From contig CALFBH010000085.1 of NCBI GenBank assembly GCA_937951615.1, positions 22,419 through 86,418 on the forward strand: a stretch of DNA of 64,000 nucleotides, in the 5' to 3' direction. The DNA comes from an uncultured Saprospiraceae bacterium (GTDB taxonomy: Bacteria; Bacteroidota; Bacteroidia; Chitinophagales; Saprospiraceae). This document shows, in pieces, positions 35,187 to 43,921 of this stretch (position 1 is its first letter; every line of letters starts with the position of its first letter). A program made the translations under genes and the position numbers. Below the pieces are notes generated by a model. It ran no database searches and was not told the origin of the DNA. It saw nothing but the letters and a program-made list of their open reading frames with translations.

Positions 35187-36830
35187 ATGACACAAAAAAG
35201 ATTTGCCGCACTTTTCACCAGTTTATTGTTCCTTACTTACTCTTTTGCTCAGCCAATGGGTGGGCAGGCACCTGAGGACTGGTTTTTGCTGGATGCACAG
35301 AAAGATAAAGTACAGGGCGTAAGTTCTGAAAAAGCTTATGCTGATTTACTGAAAGGTAAATCCTCCGAAACAATCATTGTTGCCGTAATTGATTCTGGGA
35401 TTGATGTGGAACATGAAGACCTGAAAGATGTTATCTGGGTCAATGAAGATGAAATTCCTAATAATGGAAAAGACGATGATAATAATGGTTACATAGATGA
35501 CATTCATGGTTGGAATTTTATTGGTGGAAAAAATGGAGAAAATGTAGTCCATGATACTTACGAATTTGTTCGTACCTACCGTAGGTTAAACAAAAAATTT
35601 GAAGGCAAAACTGCTACATCTATTGCTAAAGCAGATGCAAAAGATTATGCGATGTATGTAAAAGTAAAAGATGAGCTGAAAAAGAAGCAGGCTGAATCTC
35701 AAATGCAGAGTATGCAAATTAAAGGTTTTTATGAAGCCATCAATAGTGCCGTGAAAACGGTCAAAGGAAATCTTGGCGAAGATGCTGCACTCAATGTAGA
35801 ATCACTGGAAGCAGTAGATGCAGGCGAAGATGAAGAACTGGCAGGTGCTCTGGATATGCTACTGAATGTTTTCAGAAGAGGAGCAACAGAAGAAGACCTG
35901 AAAGAACTGGAAGAAGGTATAAAGTATTTCGATACGCAAGCGAATTATCATTTCAACCCAGAATATGACCCGCGTAGTATTGTTGGTGACAATTACGAAA
36001 ATTCTTCTGAGCGTTATTATGGAAATAATGATGTGGAAGGACCAGATGCTTTTCACGGAACACACGTTGCTGGTATTATCGGAGCCAATCGCAATAATTC
36101 ATTGGGTGTAAGAGGTATTGCAGACAATGTACGCATCATGTCTATTCGCGCAGTGCCGGATGGTGATGAGCGCGACAAAGATGTAGCCAATGCTATTCGT
36201 TATGCAGTTGAAAACGGAGCGCGGGTTATCAATATGAGTTTTGGAAAAAGCTACGACTCGGATAAAGGTGCAGTAGATGCAGCCGTCAAATTTGCTGAAA
36301 AAAATGATGTATTGCTGGTACACGCAGCAGGCAACAGTGCTGAAAATATTGACGTGGCAGCCAATTTTCCGAATGACCGCTATGGCGGAAAACGCAAGCA
36401 AGCTAAAAATTGGCTGGAAATCGGTGCATTATCCTGGCAGGGAGGCGACAACCCAATTGCCAGTTTTTCCAATTACGGAAAGGACAATGTAGATGTTTTC
36501 TCCCCTGGGGTTGATCTAAATTCTACGATACCGGATAATGGTTACGCGCCATCCAGCGGAACCAGTATGGCTGCTCCGGCAGCAGCAGGCGTTGCAGCGA
36601 TGATTATGTCTTATTATCCCAAGCTAAGTGCTTGTCAGGTGAAAGAAATTATGATGGAATCATCTGTAGATGCGAGTAGTCAGGAAGTTAATTGCCCAGG
36701 CGCAGAACGCATTCAGTTCAATGAACTTTGTCGTACCGGTGGTGTGGTAAATGCATACGAAGCCGTAAAACTGGCAGCAAAAACAAAAGGAAAACGCAAG
36801 AAGAAAAAAGTGAAAAAGCCAAGAGCATAA
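35187..36830 (+). CDS. S8 family subtilisin-like serine protease
   Basis: 547 residues with signal peptide ending SFAQ. The catalytic triad is D69 (VIDSGID), H290 (HGTHVAG) and S460 (SGTSMAAP). About 220 residues separate Asp and His, far more than the ~35 of subtilisin; the extra part (about 115-265) is charged and helical (KVKDELKKKQAESQMQSMQIKG, EEDLKELEEGIKYFD). The C-terminus is a lysine-rich tail with no T9SS sorting domain, so it may stay periplasmic or be secreted another way. Monocistronic with its own terminator. Confidence 0.95.
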   Translation: MTQKRFAALFTSLLFLTYSFAQPMGGQAPEDWFLLDAQKDKVQGVSSEKAYADLLKGKSSETIIVAVIDSGIDVEHEDLKDVIWVNEDEIPNNGKDDDNNGYIDDIHGWNFIGGKNGENVVHDTYEFVRTYRRLNKKFEGKTATSIAKADAKDYAMYVKVKDELKKKQAESQMQSMQIKGFYEAINSAVKTVKGNLGEDAALNVESLEAVDAGEDEELAGALDMLLNVFRRGATEEDLKELEEGIKYFDTQANYHFNPEYDPRSIVGDNYENSSERYYGNNDVEGPDAFHGTHVAGIIGANRNNSLGVRGIADNVRIMSIRAVPDGDERDKDVANAIRYAVENGARVINMSFGKSYDSDKGAVDAAVKFAEKNDVLLVHAAGNSAENIDVAANFPNDRYGGKRKQAKNWLEIGALSWQGGDNPIASFSNYGKDNVDVFSPGVDLNSTIPDNGYAPSSGTSMAAPAAAGVAAMIMSYYPKLSACQVKEIMMESSVDASSQEVNCPGAERIQFNELCRTGGVVNAYEAVKLAAKTKGKRKKKKVKKPRA

Positions 36831-36854
36831 GGGCATTTTTCATAGATGATTTTG

Positions 36855-36885
36855 AAGGGTCAAATGGGGTTTCCATTTGACCCTT
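36855..36885 (+). terminator. Terminator after the subtilase gene
   Basis: Perfect 13 bp stem AAGGGTCAAATGG / CCATTTGACCCTT, loop GGTTT, followed by ATTCTTTT. Confidence 0.9.
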
Positions 36886-36927
36886 ATTCTTTTAGGGGAT
36901 AAATATTAGAAATTAACCATTAATTGG

Positions 36928-37243
36928 TAGGGCAAACGCATCAAATTAAAAAGTAACCTGAGTCGTCTGACGATTCAATTTATTCAGGAGTTCATTGTCT
37001 TGGAAATCATCATACGTGTGGATAAGCAACCATCGTCAGCCGACTTTTCTTCTTCATTTTCCAAATTTAAATTTAATGCGGTGTTCAAAGTATGGAATAG
37101 TCGGCAGACGAAGGATTTGATTAAAATTAGTGGTTTGTCCCCTAAAATATGCTGTATTTTCAACTGAATTCGTCTGACGACAACGGAATTTGCTCAACGA
37201 TGCTTTGATAGAACACGACTAAAATTTTGATGCGTTTGCCCTA
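36928..37243. mobile_element. MITE-like 316 bp element with 18 bp terminal inverted repeats
   Basis: TAGGGCAAACGCATCAAA at 36928-36945 is perfectly inverted at 37226-37243. The outer TA on both sides could be a TA target duplication, which would leave 16 bp repeats. Subterminal CGTCTGACGA words occur near both ends. No transposase frame is left, so it is non-autonomous. It fills most of the gap between the subtilase terminator and the oxidoreductase. Confidence 0.75.
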
Positions 37244-37277
37244 GAATGGACTAAGTTTACTCGATAATCATAAAGCT

Positions 37278-38546
37278 ATGCAAACAACTAATAAGACGAT
37301 TGTAATATGTGGAGCTGGCATTGCAGGAATAGCTACGGCATATTACCTGACAAAGCTCAATAATAAGCTGAATATTATTTTAATTGATAAAAATCAGCCC
37401 TTGTCTTTTACAACGAGTAAATCAGGCGAAAATTTCAGAGATTTCTGGCCGCAAAAATGCATGAGAGAATTTGCAAGCCACAGTATTCGTTTAATGGAAG
37501 ACTTGAAGGATGACTATGGGCATGACACTTTCAAGATGTCATTTTCCGGCTATAATTTTGTGAGTCATGACAAAGAAAAACCGATTTTTTCGATAAACTC
37601 GAATGAACATTCTGAAGAATATTTTGAAGAAATTACCGATACGACAACTATTCTTAATAAACATGCTTATTTGAGCAAAAGTGTAGAGAAAATAATCTCC
37701 ATTAAAAATGCTGGGAATATAGATGTTTATGCAATGGGGAGCTTAATGCTCAAAGAGTCCAAAAAAATAGGTGTAAAACAGCTTCAAGGAGAAGTTGTAG
37801 CTATAGAAAAAAAGGAATCGAAATTCCTGCTAATCCTGGCGTCAAAAAAAACGATAAGTGCTGATCAAGTCGTTATTGCAACGGGACCTTTTATCAATAA
37901 CATCGCAAATATGCTGGGATTCCAATTCCCCATTGAAAATACACTTCAACGAAAATTTATCATTCCCGACCCTAAAAATATCATCCCAAGAGATATGCCT
38001 TTTACGATTTATGCTGATGCTCAACATTTAAACTGGTCGGAGGAGGAACGTACCTTTTTTGCTTCAGAAGAAAAGTACAAGAACTTATTGGATGAATTTC
38101 CTGGCGGCTTACACATCAAACCTGAAGGGGAAGGGATTAAATTAGGCTGGGCATTTAATAGACACACGGAGATTCCGAAATGGGAGACTTCACAGGCTGA
38201 TTTTTTTCCCCAGGTCGTCTTAAAAGGAGCAAGTCGTTTTATTCCTCGGCTCATTGAATACGAAAATGACGTTCCTACACCGCTCATACAATATGCTGGA
38301 TATTATACTCGAACAAAAGAAAATTGGCCGCTTATTGGCCCAACCAAAATTCCAGATGTGTTTGTAATCGGCGCACTTGCAGGTTATGGAACGATGTCGG
38401 CATGTGCAGCAGGACAGCTTTGCGCTAAATATGTTTTAAACGAAACAGAATTGCCCGATTACGCAGACTACTTTCATCCTATGAAATATCAGAACCCAGC
38501 TATTGTTAAAGAAATTAAGGAGATTAAAAGTGATGGACAGTTATAA
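37278..38546 (+). CDS. FAD-dependent oxidoreductase, DAO family
   Basis: 422 residues. N-terminal FAD site VICGAGIAGIATAYYLTKL (glycines at residues 12-17) and an acidic strand end ILIDKN; C-terminal ENWPLIGPTKIPDVFVIGAL and GYGTMSACAAGQLCAKYVL close the FAD site as in glycine oxidase and sarcosine oxidase relatives. It should oxidise an amine or amino acid; the substrate is unknown. Its start lies 35 bases inside the right edge of the MITE, whose insertion may affect its promoter. Confidence 0.88.
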   Translation: MQTTNKTIVICGAGIAGIATAYYLTKLNNKLNIILIDKNQPLSFTTSKSGENFRDFWPQKCMREFASHSIRLMEDLKDDYGHDTFKMSFSGYNFVSHDKEKPIFSINSNEHSEEYFEEITDTTTILNKHAYLSKSVEKIISIKNAGNIDVYAMGSLMLKESKKIGVKQLQGEVVAIEKKESKFLLILASKKTISADQVVIATGPFINNIANMLGFQFPIENTLQRKFIIPDPKNIIPRDMPFTIYADAQHLNWSEEERTFFASEEKYKNLLDEFPGGLHIKPEGEGIKLGWAFNRHTEIPKWETSQADFFPQVVLKGASRFIPRLIEYENDVPTPLIQYAGYYTRTKENWPLIGPTKIPDVFVIGALAGYGTMSACAAGQLCAKYVLNETELPDYADYFHPMKYQNPAIVKEIKEIKSDGQL

Positions 38547-38586
38547 GTAAGTGGAAATACAAATCCAAACGTCAAATTCAAATTCA

Positions 38587-38823
38587 ATGGAATACAAAAG
38601 CTACACCGTATATGACAATCAGGATTTTTTTGATGCTTATATTCAAAAAAGGAGTTTGGGTGGGTCTCCAGAAGATTACTTCAAATTATTTAAAAGAGCC
38701 GGCTTTCAAATGTCCGAATTAAGAGAATCCAAACCAGTAAAGTCAAATTTTACAAATATAGAAGAATACGAAAGGAGAAGTCGGATACCTTTATTTATGA
38801 TGTTTAAATTGACATCGCATTAA
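38587..38823 (+). CDS. Small unrecognised protein, possibly a methyltransferase C-terminal fragment
   Basis: 78 residues from the ATG at 38587. The extra codons from 38551 are encoded by a dispersed word (GTGGAAATACAAAT) that also follows the stop codon at 39853, so I exclude them. The sequence SPEDYFKLFKRAGFQMSELRESKPVKSNFTNIEEYERRSRIPLFMMFKL looks like the last strands of a class I methyltransferase, which would make this a truncated remnant. This is a weak impression. It is 41 bases after the oxidoreductase stop and may share its transcript. Confidence 0.45.
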   Translation: MEYKSYTVYDNQDFFDAYIQKRSLGGSPEDYFKLFKRAGFQMSELRESKPVKSNFTNIEEYERRSRIPLFMMFKLTSH

Positions 38824-38947
38824 AAAGCACGACAACACAACAACACCTCAACACGACAACACACATTTAGTCGTAAAAAAATCCCCTTATGTCTTTTTTT
38901 GTTTTAATATTGTGGGAAATAGCTAACTTTTGCTGAAATTATAAGAA

Positions 38948-39853
38948 ATGAACATCTTAGAACTTAATAAAGTCGTAAAGACCTACGAAAATCATGTTGC
39001 AGTAGATGGTGTCAGTTTTGCTGTGCCTGAAGGCAGTATTTTTGGTTTGCTAGGACCCAATGGCGCAGGAAAAACATCGCTGATTCGCATCATCACGACC
39101 ATCACGCGGGCAGACAGCGGTACAGTCTTGCTAGGCGGCGAAACACTGAATGGCAACCATCCTTCACAAATCGGGTATATGCCGGAAGAGCGTGGATTGT
39201 ACAAAAAAATGAAGGTCGGCGACCATCTGATTTATCTCGCACGACTGAAAGGATTGTCCAAGAAAGTTGCCAATCAGGAAATTAATTACTGGTTTGAAAA
39301 ATTTGGGATTGAAGACTGGTGGAACAAAAAAGTCGAGGAACTCTCGAAAGGGATGCAACAAAAAATTCAGTTTATCTCAACAGTCGTACATAAGCCGAGC
39401 CTGCTGATTCTGGATGAACCATTTTCGGGTTTAGATCCCATTAATACCAATCTGATTAAGGACGAAATTTATGAACTCAACCAGAAAGGCACCAGCATTA
39501 TTTTCTCAACGCACCGCATGGAACAAGTCGAGGAAGTTTGTGAGGAAATTGTGTTGATTAATAAAGGAAAAAATATTCTAGGCGGACTAGTAAAAGACGT
39601 CAAAAATCGATTCAAAGAAAACCTTTTTCAGGTCAAATTTGAAGGCGAGCTACCCGCAGATATGGAAAGTCGTTTTAAGATCGCATCAAAATCCGACCGT
39701 GACCTAACCATCCAAATTGGCGAAGGCGAAGACTCCAACGAAATTTTACAATACCTAGTTCGCAATAACCTGCACATCATTTCTTTTGAAGAAATTCTAC
39801 CAACCCTTAATGAAATTTTCATCAAGCAGGTAAACGGCGTAACAGCAGAATAA
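38948..39853 (+). CDS. ABC transporter ATP-binding protein, NatA-like
   Basis: 301 residues. Walker A GPNGAGKTS (36-44), Q-loop region IGYMPEERGLYKKM, signature LSKGMQQ, Walker B LLILDEPFSGLD, and H-loop STHRM. The C-terminal ~80 residues match the DUF4162 extension seen in exporters of the NatAB and drug-export class. It pairs with the permease at 39969, forming an ABC-2 type exporter that uses ATP; the natural substrate (sodium, drugs or a cell-envelope compound) cannot be told. Confidence 0.93.
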   Translation: MNILELNKVVKTYENHVAVDGVSFAVPEGSIFGLLGPNGAGKTSLIRIITTITRADSGTVLLGGETLNGNHPSQIGYMPEERGLYKKMKVGDHLIYLARLKGLSKKVANQEINYWFEKFGIEDWWNKKVEELSKGMQQKIQFISTVVHKPSLLILDEPFSGLDPINTNLIKDEIYELNQKGTSIIFSTHRMEQVEEVCEEIVLINKGKNILGGLVKDVKNRFKENLFQVKFEGELPADMESRFKIASKSDRDLTIQIGEGEDSNEILQYLVRNNLHIISFEEILPTLNEIFIKQVNGVTAE

Positions 39854-39968
39854 GTGGAAACACAAATTCAAATTCAACCGTCAAATTCAAAAAGTCGTCG
39901 ATTATTTTTTTTAGCTAAATTGAAATCATCAACACGACAACACATCAACACCACAACACAACAATATC

Positions 39969-41291
39969 ATGGACAAACTTTGGCTCATTGTAAAACGCGA
40001 ATACCTCACGCGGGTAAAAAAATGGACATTTATACTGGCAACGTTGGCAACACCGCTGGCTGTCGCAGGCTTCATTGCCGTGTCTGCGCTATTGGCAAAT
40101 CAAAGCGAAGAGCAGCGCATTGCGCTAAAAGACGACTCTGGTATTTTTGTTGAAAAGACAATCAAAGACTCGGATCGGGCAAAATTTATCATGAGCAATG
40201 AGCCATTGGATAGCCTGATAGCCAATTATGAGAAAATGAATTTCGACGGAGTACTGCATGTACCCGATTTTAGGGAACGACTGGAGAAAGACAAAGAACT
40301 GGCAGTCAATTATTACTCCGATGGGCAATTGGGTGTAGTGACCAAAATGTTCATTGAATCCAGAATGGCAAAACGAATTAAAAGTCATAAAATAGATAAG
40401 TCAGGCTACGATAAAAAGATTATTGAAAATTTTGAAACGGAAGTCACGATTGATGAAAAAGCCGCTTCTGGCGAAGACACTGGCGTAGGCAATCGCGCTG
40501 AAATTGCCACTGGTTTTGGGATGATGATGGGCTTTTTCATGTACATGGCCATTTTTATATACGGCATGATGGTGATGCGCAGTGTGATGGAAGAAAAAAC
40601 AAACCGGATTGTAGAAGTGATGATTTCTTCGGTAAAGCCATTCCAACTGATGATGGGAAAATTGATTGGCGTTGGCGGTGTTGGCTTGACGCAGTTGCTG
40701 ATTTGGATTATTCTGATTCCGGGCGTTGTGTTTATTACTGGGCTGCTCTTCCCTATTGACCCTGCGACAATGAGCGGATCGGGGATGCCAGGCGGTGGAC
40801 AGGAGATGAATCCAGAAGAAATGGAAAGCCTGATTTACCAGATGGGCGAAACGTTGGGCGCATTGAACTGGTGGTTTATTCTTCCCTTGTTTATTATCTT
40901 TTTTATGGGTGGATATTTTGTGTATTCTTCCCTTTTTGCTGCCATTGGTTCTACCATCAGCGATGATATGGGCGAGTCACAATCCCTCACGATGCCGATT
41001 AGTATGTTGGTCGTATTGGCGGTGCTGATTATGAGTGCTGTTGTGCAGAACCCAAATAGCTCATTGGCTACCTGGTCTTCTATGGTGCCCTTTTTCTCTC
41101 CGGTCGTCATGCCTGCTCGGCTGGCCTTCGACCCGCCACTTTGGGAGGTGATACTTTCTGTATTGATTCTGATTGTCTCTTCTGTATTTTTTGTCTGGCT
41201 TTCTGCCCGCATTTATCGCGTAGGTATTTTGATGTATGGTAAGAAAGTGACCTTTAAAGAACTTGCAAAATGGATGTTTTATAAGGGGTGA
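39969..41291 (+). CDS. ABC-2 type permease, NatB-like
   Basis: 440 residues. The N-terminus is cytoplasmic (MDKLWLIVKREYLTRVKKW), the first helix at about 18-40, then a ~140-residue extracytoplasmic domain, and about five further helices (180-210, 240-265, 305-335, 350-372, 395-415). VMRSVMEEKTNRIVEVMISSVKPFQLMMGKLIGV is the classic ABC-2 signature. Partner of the ATPase 115 bases upstream; the space between them holds CAACACGACAACAC words. Confidence 0.92.
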   Translation: MDKLWLIVKREYLTRVKKWTFILATLATPLAVAGFIAVSALLANQSEEQRIALKDDSGIFVEKTIKDSDRAKFIMSNEPLDSLIANYEKMNFDGVLHVPDFRERLEKDKELAVNYYSDGQLGVVTKMFIESRMAKRIKSHKIDKSGYDKKIIENFETEVTIDEKAASGEDTGVGNRAEIATGFGMMMGFFMYMAIFIYGMMVMRSVMEEKTNRIVEVMISSVKPFQLMMGKLIGVGGVGLTQLLIWIILIPGVVFITGLLFPIDPATMSGSGMPGGGQEMNPEEMESLIYQMGETLGALNWWFILPLFIIFFMGGYFVYSSLFAAIGSTISDDMGESQSLTMPISMLVVLAVLIMSAVVQNPNSSLATWSSMVPFFSPVVMPARLAFDPPLWEVILSVLILIVSSVFFVWLSARIYRVGILMYGKKVTFKELAKWMFYKG

Positions 41292-41367
41292 TTTGGTGAT
41301 TGGTGTATTGGGTAACTAGTAATTAGTTGATTGGTAACTGGGTTAAGAAGAGGTATTTTTTAAGTGT

Positions 41368-41631
41368 AAACAAACCTTTGCGGCTTAGCATCTTTGCGAG
41401 AAAAACAGCAGAAACAAATCTTTGCGCCTTAGCGTCTTTGCGAGAAAAACAGCAGAAACAAATCTTTGCGCCTTAGCGTCTTTGCGAGAAAAACAGCAGA
41501 AACAAATCTTTGCGGCTTAGCATCTTTGCGAGAAAAACAGCAGAAACAAATCTTTGCGCCTTAGCGTCTTTGCGAGAAAAACAGCAGAAACAAATCTTTG
41601 CGCCTTAGCGTCTTTGCGAGAAAAACAGCAG
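41368..41631. repeat. Six-copy 44 bp tandem repeat
   Basis: Units start at 41368, 41412, 41456, 41500, 41544 and 41588. The unit contains CTTTGCGCCTTAGCGTCTTT and GCGAGAAAAACAGCAG. Copies 1 and 4 share the variants CGGCTTAGCAT, the other four have CGCCTTAGCGT, so the array reads A-B-B-A-B-B and probably doubled from a 132 bp trimer. The core word is the dispersed CGCAAAGACGC repeat also found at 2845-2875 and 43570-43600. Confidence 0.97.
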
Positions 41632-41652
41632 ATCGGCAAATGAGAACTATAA

Positions 41653-42546
41653 TTGATAGATAGCAATAATTCATTCAACAATTCATTCATTCACTCATTG
41701 AACTCAAGTATTTTACAAAATAAGGAGCTACGTTTGCTCCAATTCCTCACCTTTGCCGTTTTCGCCGGACGAGCTTGGCAGCATATTTTCTGGGATATAC
41801 CGATACGGGCATTGATGTGGGATGAAGGGCTGATGAAAGGCATCATAGAAGGACTGTCGGACATGAGCTGGCAGCAGTATGTCACGAGTATGGAAGTGGA
41901 CGCCTGGCTTCAAGCTGTTGCGGCTGGTTTGGGTTGGTTTTGTGCAATATGTGCCGTGGCGGCCTGGCTGATTCAACCGGGCAGAAAATGGGCGGCTTGG
42001 CTATTGCGAATAGGTGGTTTTTATCTAATTCTCCTGTTTATACTTTATTGGAAAGAAAAATTTCAAAGTGCTGGCATGTTTATGGAACATACGCTTCAAT
42101 GGGCAACGCCCTTTATGCTCGTCTATGCCGCTTTTTATCAGCAAAACACAGCAAAATTTCGTTTTTGGATCAAGATAGCCATCGCGCTGACTTTCGTCGG
42201 ACATGGCTTATATGCTTTTGGTTATTATCCCGTTCCGGGCAATTTTGTAGACATGATGATAATGACTTTCGGTTTATCAGATGAAGCAGCTCTAAGCTGG
42301 CTGAAAGTGGCTGGCGTCTTGGATTTTGTGGCAGCAGCGGCTTTGTTCATTCCTCGCATGGCGCGTCCTGCACTGGTCTATTGCATTATCTGGGGTTTTC
42401 TGACTGCCTTTGCCCGCATTATTGCAAATTTTGATATAAATATGCCGCTAGATACACTAGGACAATGGTGGCATGAAGCCTTTTTCCGATTGCCACATGG
42501 CGGCATTCCACTATTATTGTTTTGGATGTTGCGGAGGGAAGTATAA
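41653..42546 (+). CDS. DoxX-like integral membrane protein
   Basis: Up to 297 residues; the true start is uncertain because the first ~25 codons (from a TTG) are low-complexity TTCATTCA words. A TTG at 41698 is an alternative. About seven hydrophobic segments (for example AVAAGLGWFCAICAVAAWLI, WLLRIGGFYLILLFILYW, IKIAIALTFVGHGLYAFGYY, LVYCIIWGFLTAFARII). The pattern ALTFVGHGLYAFG and the overall size resemble the DoxX/DoxD type. Function unknown. Confidence 0.7.
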   Translation: MIDSNNSFNNSFIHSLNSSILQNKELRLLQFLTFAVFAGRAWQHIFWDIPIRALMWDEGLMKGIIEGLSDMSWQQYVTSMEVDAWLQAVAAGLGWFCAICAVAAWLIQPGRKWAAWLLRIGGFYLILLFILYWKEKFQSAGMFMEHTLQWATPFMLVYAAFYQQNTAKFRFWIKIAIALTFVGHGLYAFGYYPVPGNFVDMMIMTFGLSDEAALSWLKVAGVLDFVAAAALFIPRMARPALVYCIIWGFLTAFARIIANFDINMPLDTLGQWWHEAFFRLPHGGIPLLLFWMLRREV

Positions 42547-42736
42547 GTTTTAAGTTTAAGTTTAAATCTTAGTGGTTCAAAAAAACACCCCGATGCGCAA
42601 CCTGGTAAAAAAAGAATAAAAAATAAAAAACCAAATTCCAAAAAACCGAACACATAACAACAAAACTGTAGTGGTTCAAAAAAACATATCGATACGCAAC
42701 CCAGCAACCCGCAACTCGCAACTCGCAACCCGAAAC
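42547..42736. repeat. Intergenic word repeats
   Basis: AAGTTTAAGTTTAA words directly after the membrane protein stop, then two copies of GTGGTTCAAAAAAACA with GATGCGCAACC / GATACGCAACC (about 42571-42605 and 42668-42705), then CAACTCGCAACTCGCAACCC. Nothing coding. Confidence 0.7.
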
Positions 42737-43498
42737 TCACAACTCCCTCAACCTCCCCACAGCCACAATAGAAGCCCCAAAAAAAGGATGAAAAGGCAAA
42801 GCAGTCTCCACATTTTTCATCCCTCGCAAAACCATATCCACCAACTTATTCGGCGGCTGAAGCCCTTTTTCAATCACCTTATCTTTAGTAAAATGCATCA
42901 TCGCTTTACGCAATAGCGCGACAGGCACCAAAGACCCCGCCCAATAAACCACCTTCAAAGGCTCGAAACCGGCATCTTGTAGCAACTGCTCCATACTTTT
43001 TTTCGTATAACGCCGAATATGCCCCACTTCCACATCATATTTGCTAAACAACAACATACTCGCTGGCACACTCAACACCGCAAGACCACCTGGCTGAAGA
43101 TGCCGTCCAGCAGTCCGCAAAAAATCGACATCTGCTTCTATATGCTCCACGACATCCATCAACATCAACATATCATATTTACCAACCAGGTCGGGTTGCT
43201 GATCGTAAATATTATACAACATCACCCGTCCTTTTCCGCTCGGTATCAATTGGAGCGCGTGAAGACTCAGGTCGCAGGCATCCACGACATAACCGAGGCT
43301 CTCCATCTGTTGTCGCATCACACCATGGCCGCAGCCGATTTCAAAAACCTTAGCCTCTGTATCAGGCATGAGGTATTGCAACTTTTTTACCGCTTCAAAG
43401 CGCCATTGCATCCAAAAATGCGCTGCATCGGCAAAGTCGTACCAATCTTCGTGCATGGAAACGGGTAGGGATTCAGATATGTGTTCAATATTTATCAA
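42737..43498 (-). CDS. Class I SAM-dependent methyltransferase
   Basis: 253 residues. Motif I VFEIGCGHGVMRQQM, acidic VDACDLSL, motif post-II YDMLMLMDVVEHIEADVDFL (UbiG-like methyltransferase_11 or _23 type), and LQPGGLAVLSVPAS. A C-terminal hydrophobic stretch is short. Typical of methyltransferases acting on quinone precursors or polysaccharide and lipid intermediates; substrate unknown. Confidence 0.88.
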   Translation of the reverse strand: MINIEHISESLPVSMHEDWYDFADAAHFWMQWRFEAVKKLQYLMPDTEAKVFEIGCGHGVMRQQMESLGYVVDACDLSLHALQLIPSGKGRVMLYNIYDQQPDLVGKYDMLMLMDVVEHIEADVDFLRTAGRHLQPGGLAVLSVPASMLLFSKYDVEVGHIRRYTKKSMEQLLQDAGFEPLKVVYWAGSLVPVALLRKAMMHFTKDKVIEKGLQPPNKLVDMVLRGMKNVETALPFHPFFGASIVAVGRLREL

Positions 43499-43710
43499 TA
43501 AAAAAGTATAATAGTGAAAGACAAAATTATCAAAAACAAAGCAAGATTGCTAAAATTCACGGTGAAAACAAACTTTGCGTCTTTCCGCCTTTGCGGGAAA
43601 ATGATTGAACAAGCAACGCTGTCCTATATATCTTCTATCTATCAATTTGAATCAGTCATCGAATAATTCCTTATCTTCGCAACAAAATAAGCCCTTAAAT
43701 TTGTTATCAT

Positions 43711-43885
43711 GTAACAGTTTAGGTCGATGGTCAATAGTCCATGGTCGATGGCTGTCTTTTAGCATTCAGGTCATTTCAATATTTCATTTTGCTTTGCAAA
43801 ATACGTGTAAAGCTTATAAAACAGGAATACTGTTAACCCCAGCTATGGACTATAGACCATCGACTATCGACGAAAACAGTTATGT
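43711..43885. repeat. Inverted-repeat intergenic element, copy D
   Basis: GTAACAGTTTAGGTCGATGG at the left is mirrored by CATCGACTATCGACG and AACAGTTATG at the right. The core (TTAGCATTCAGGTCATTTCA ... GCTTTGCAAAATACGTGTAA) is the reverse of copy C at 17876-18036. It ends about 36 bases before the next start codon. A CGCAAAGG-type word precedes it at 43570-43600. Confidence 0.82.
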
Positions 43886-43921
43886 TATCATTTTATTATT
43901 CAACAGCAAACCATAAGAAAC

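Noticed and set aside
41368..41631. CRISPR array
   Set aside because: The six units follow each other without unique spacers and there are no cas genes.
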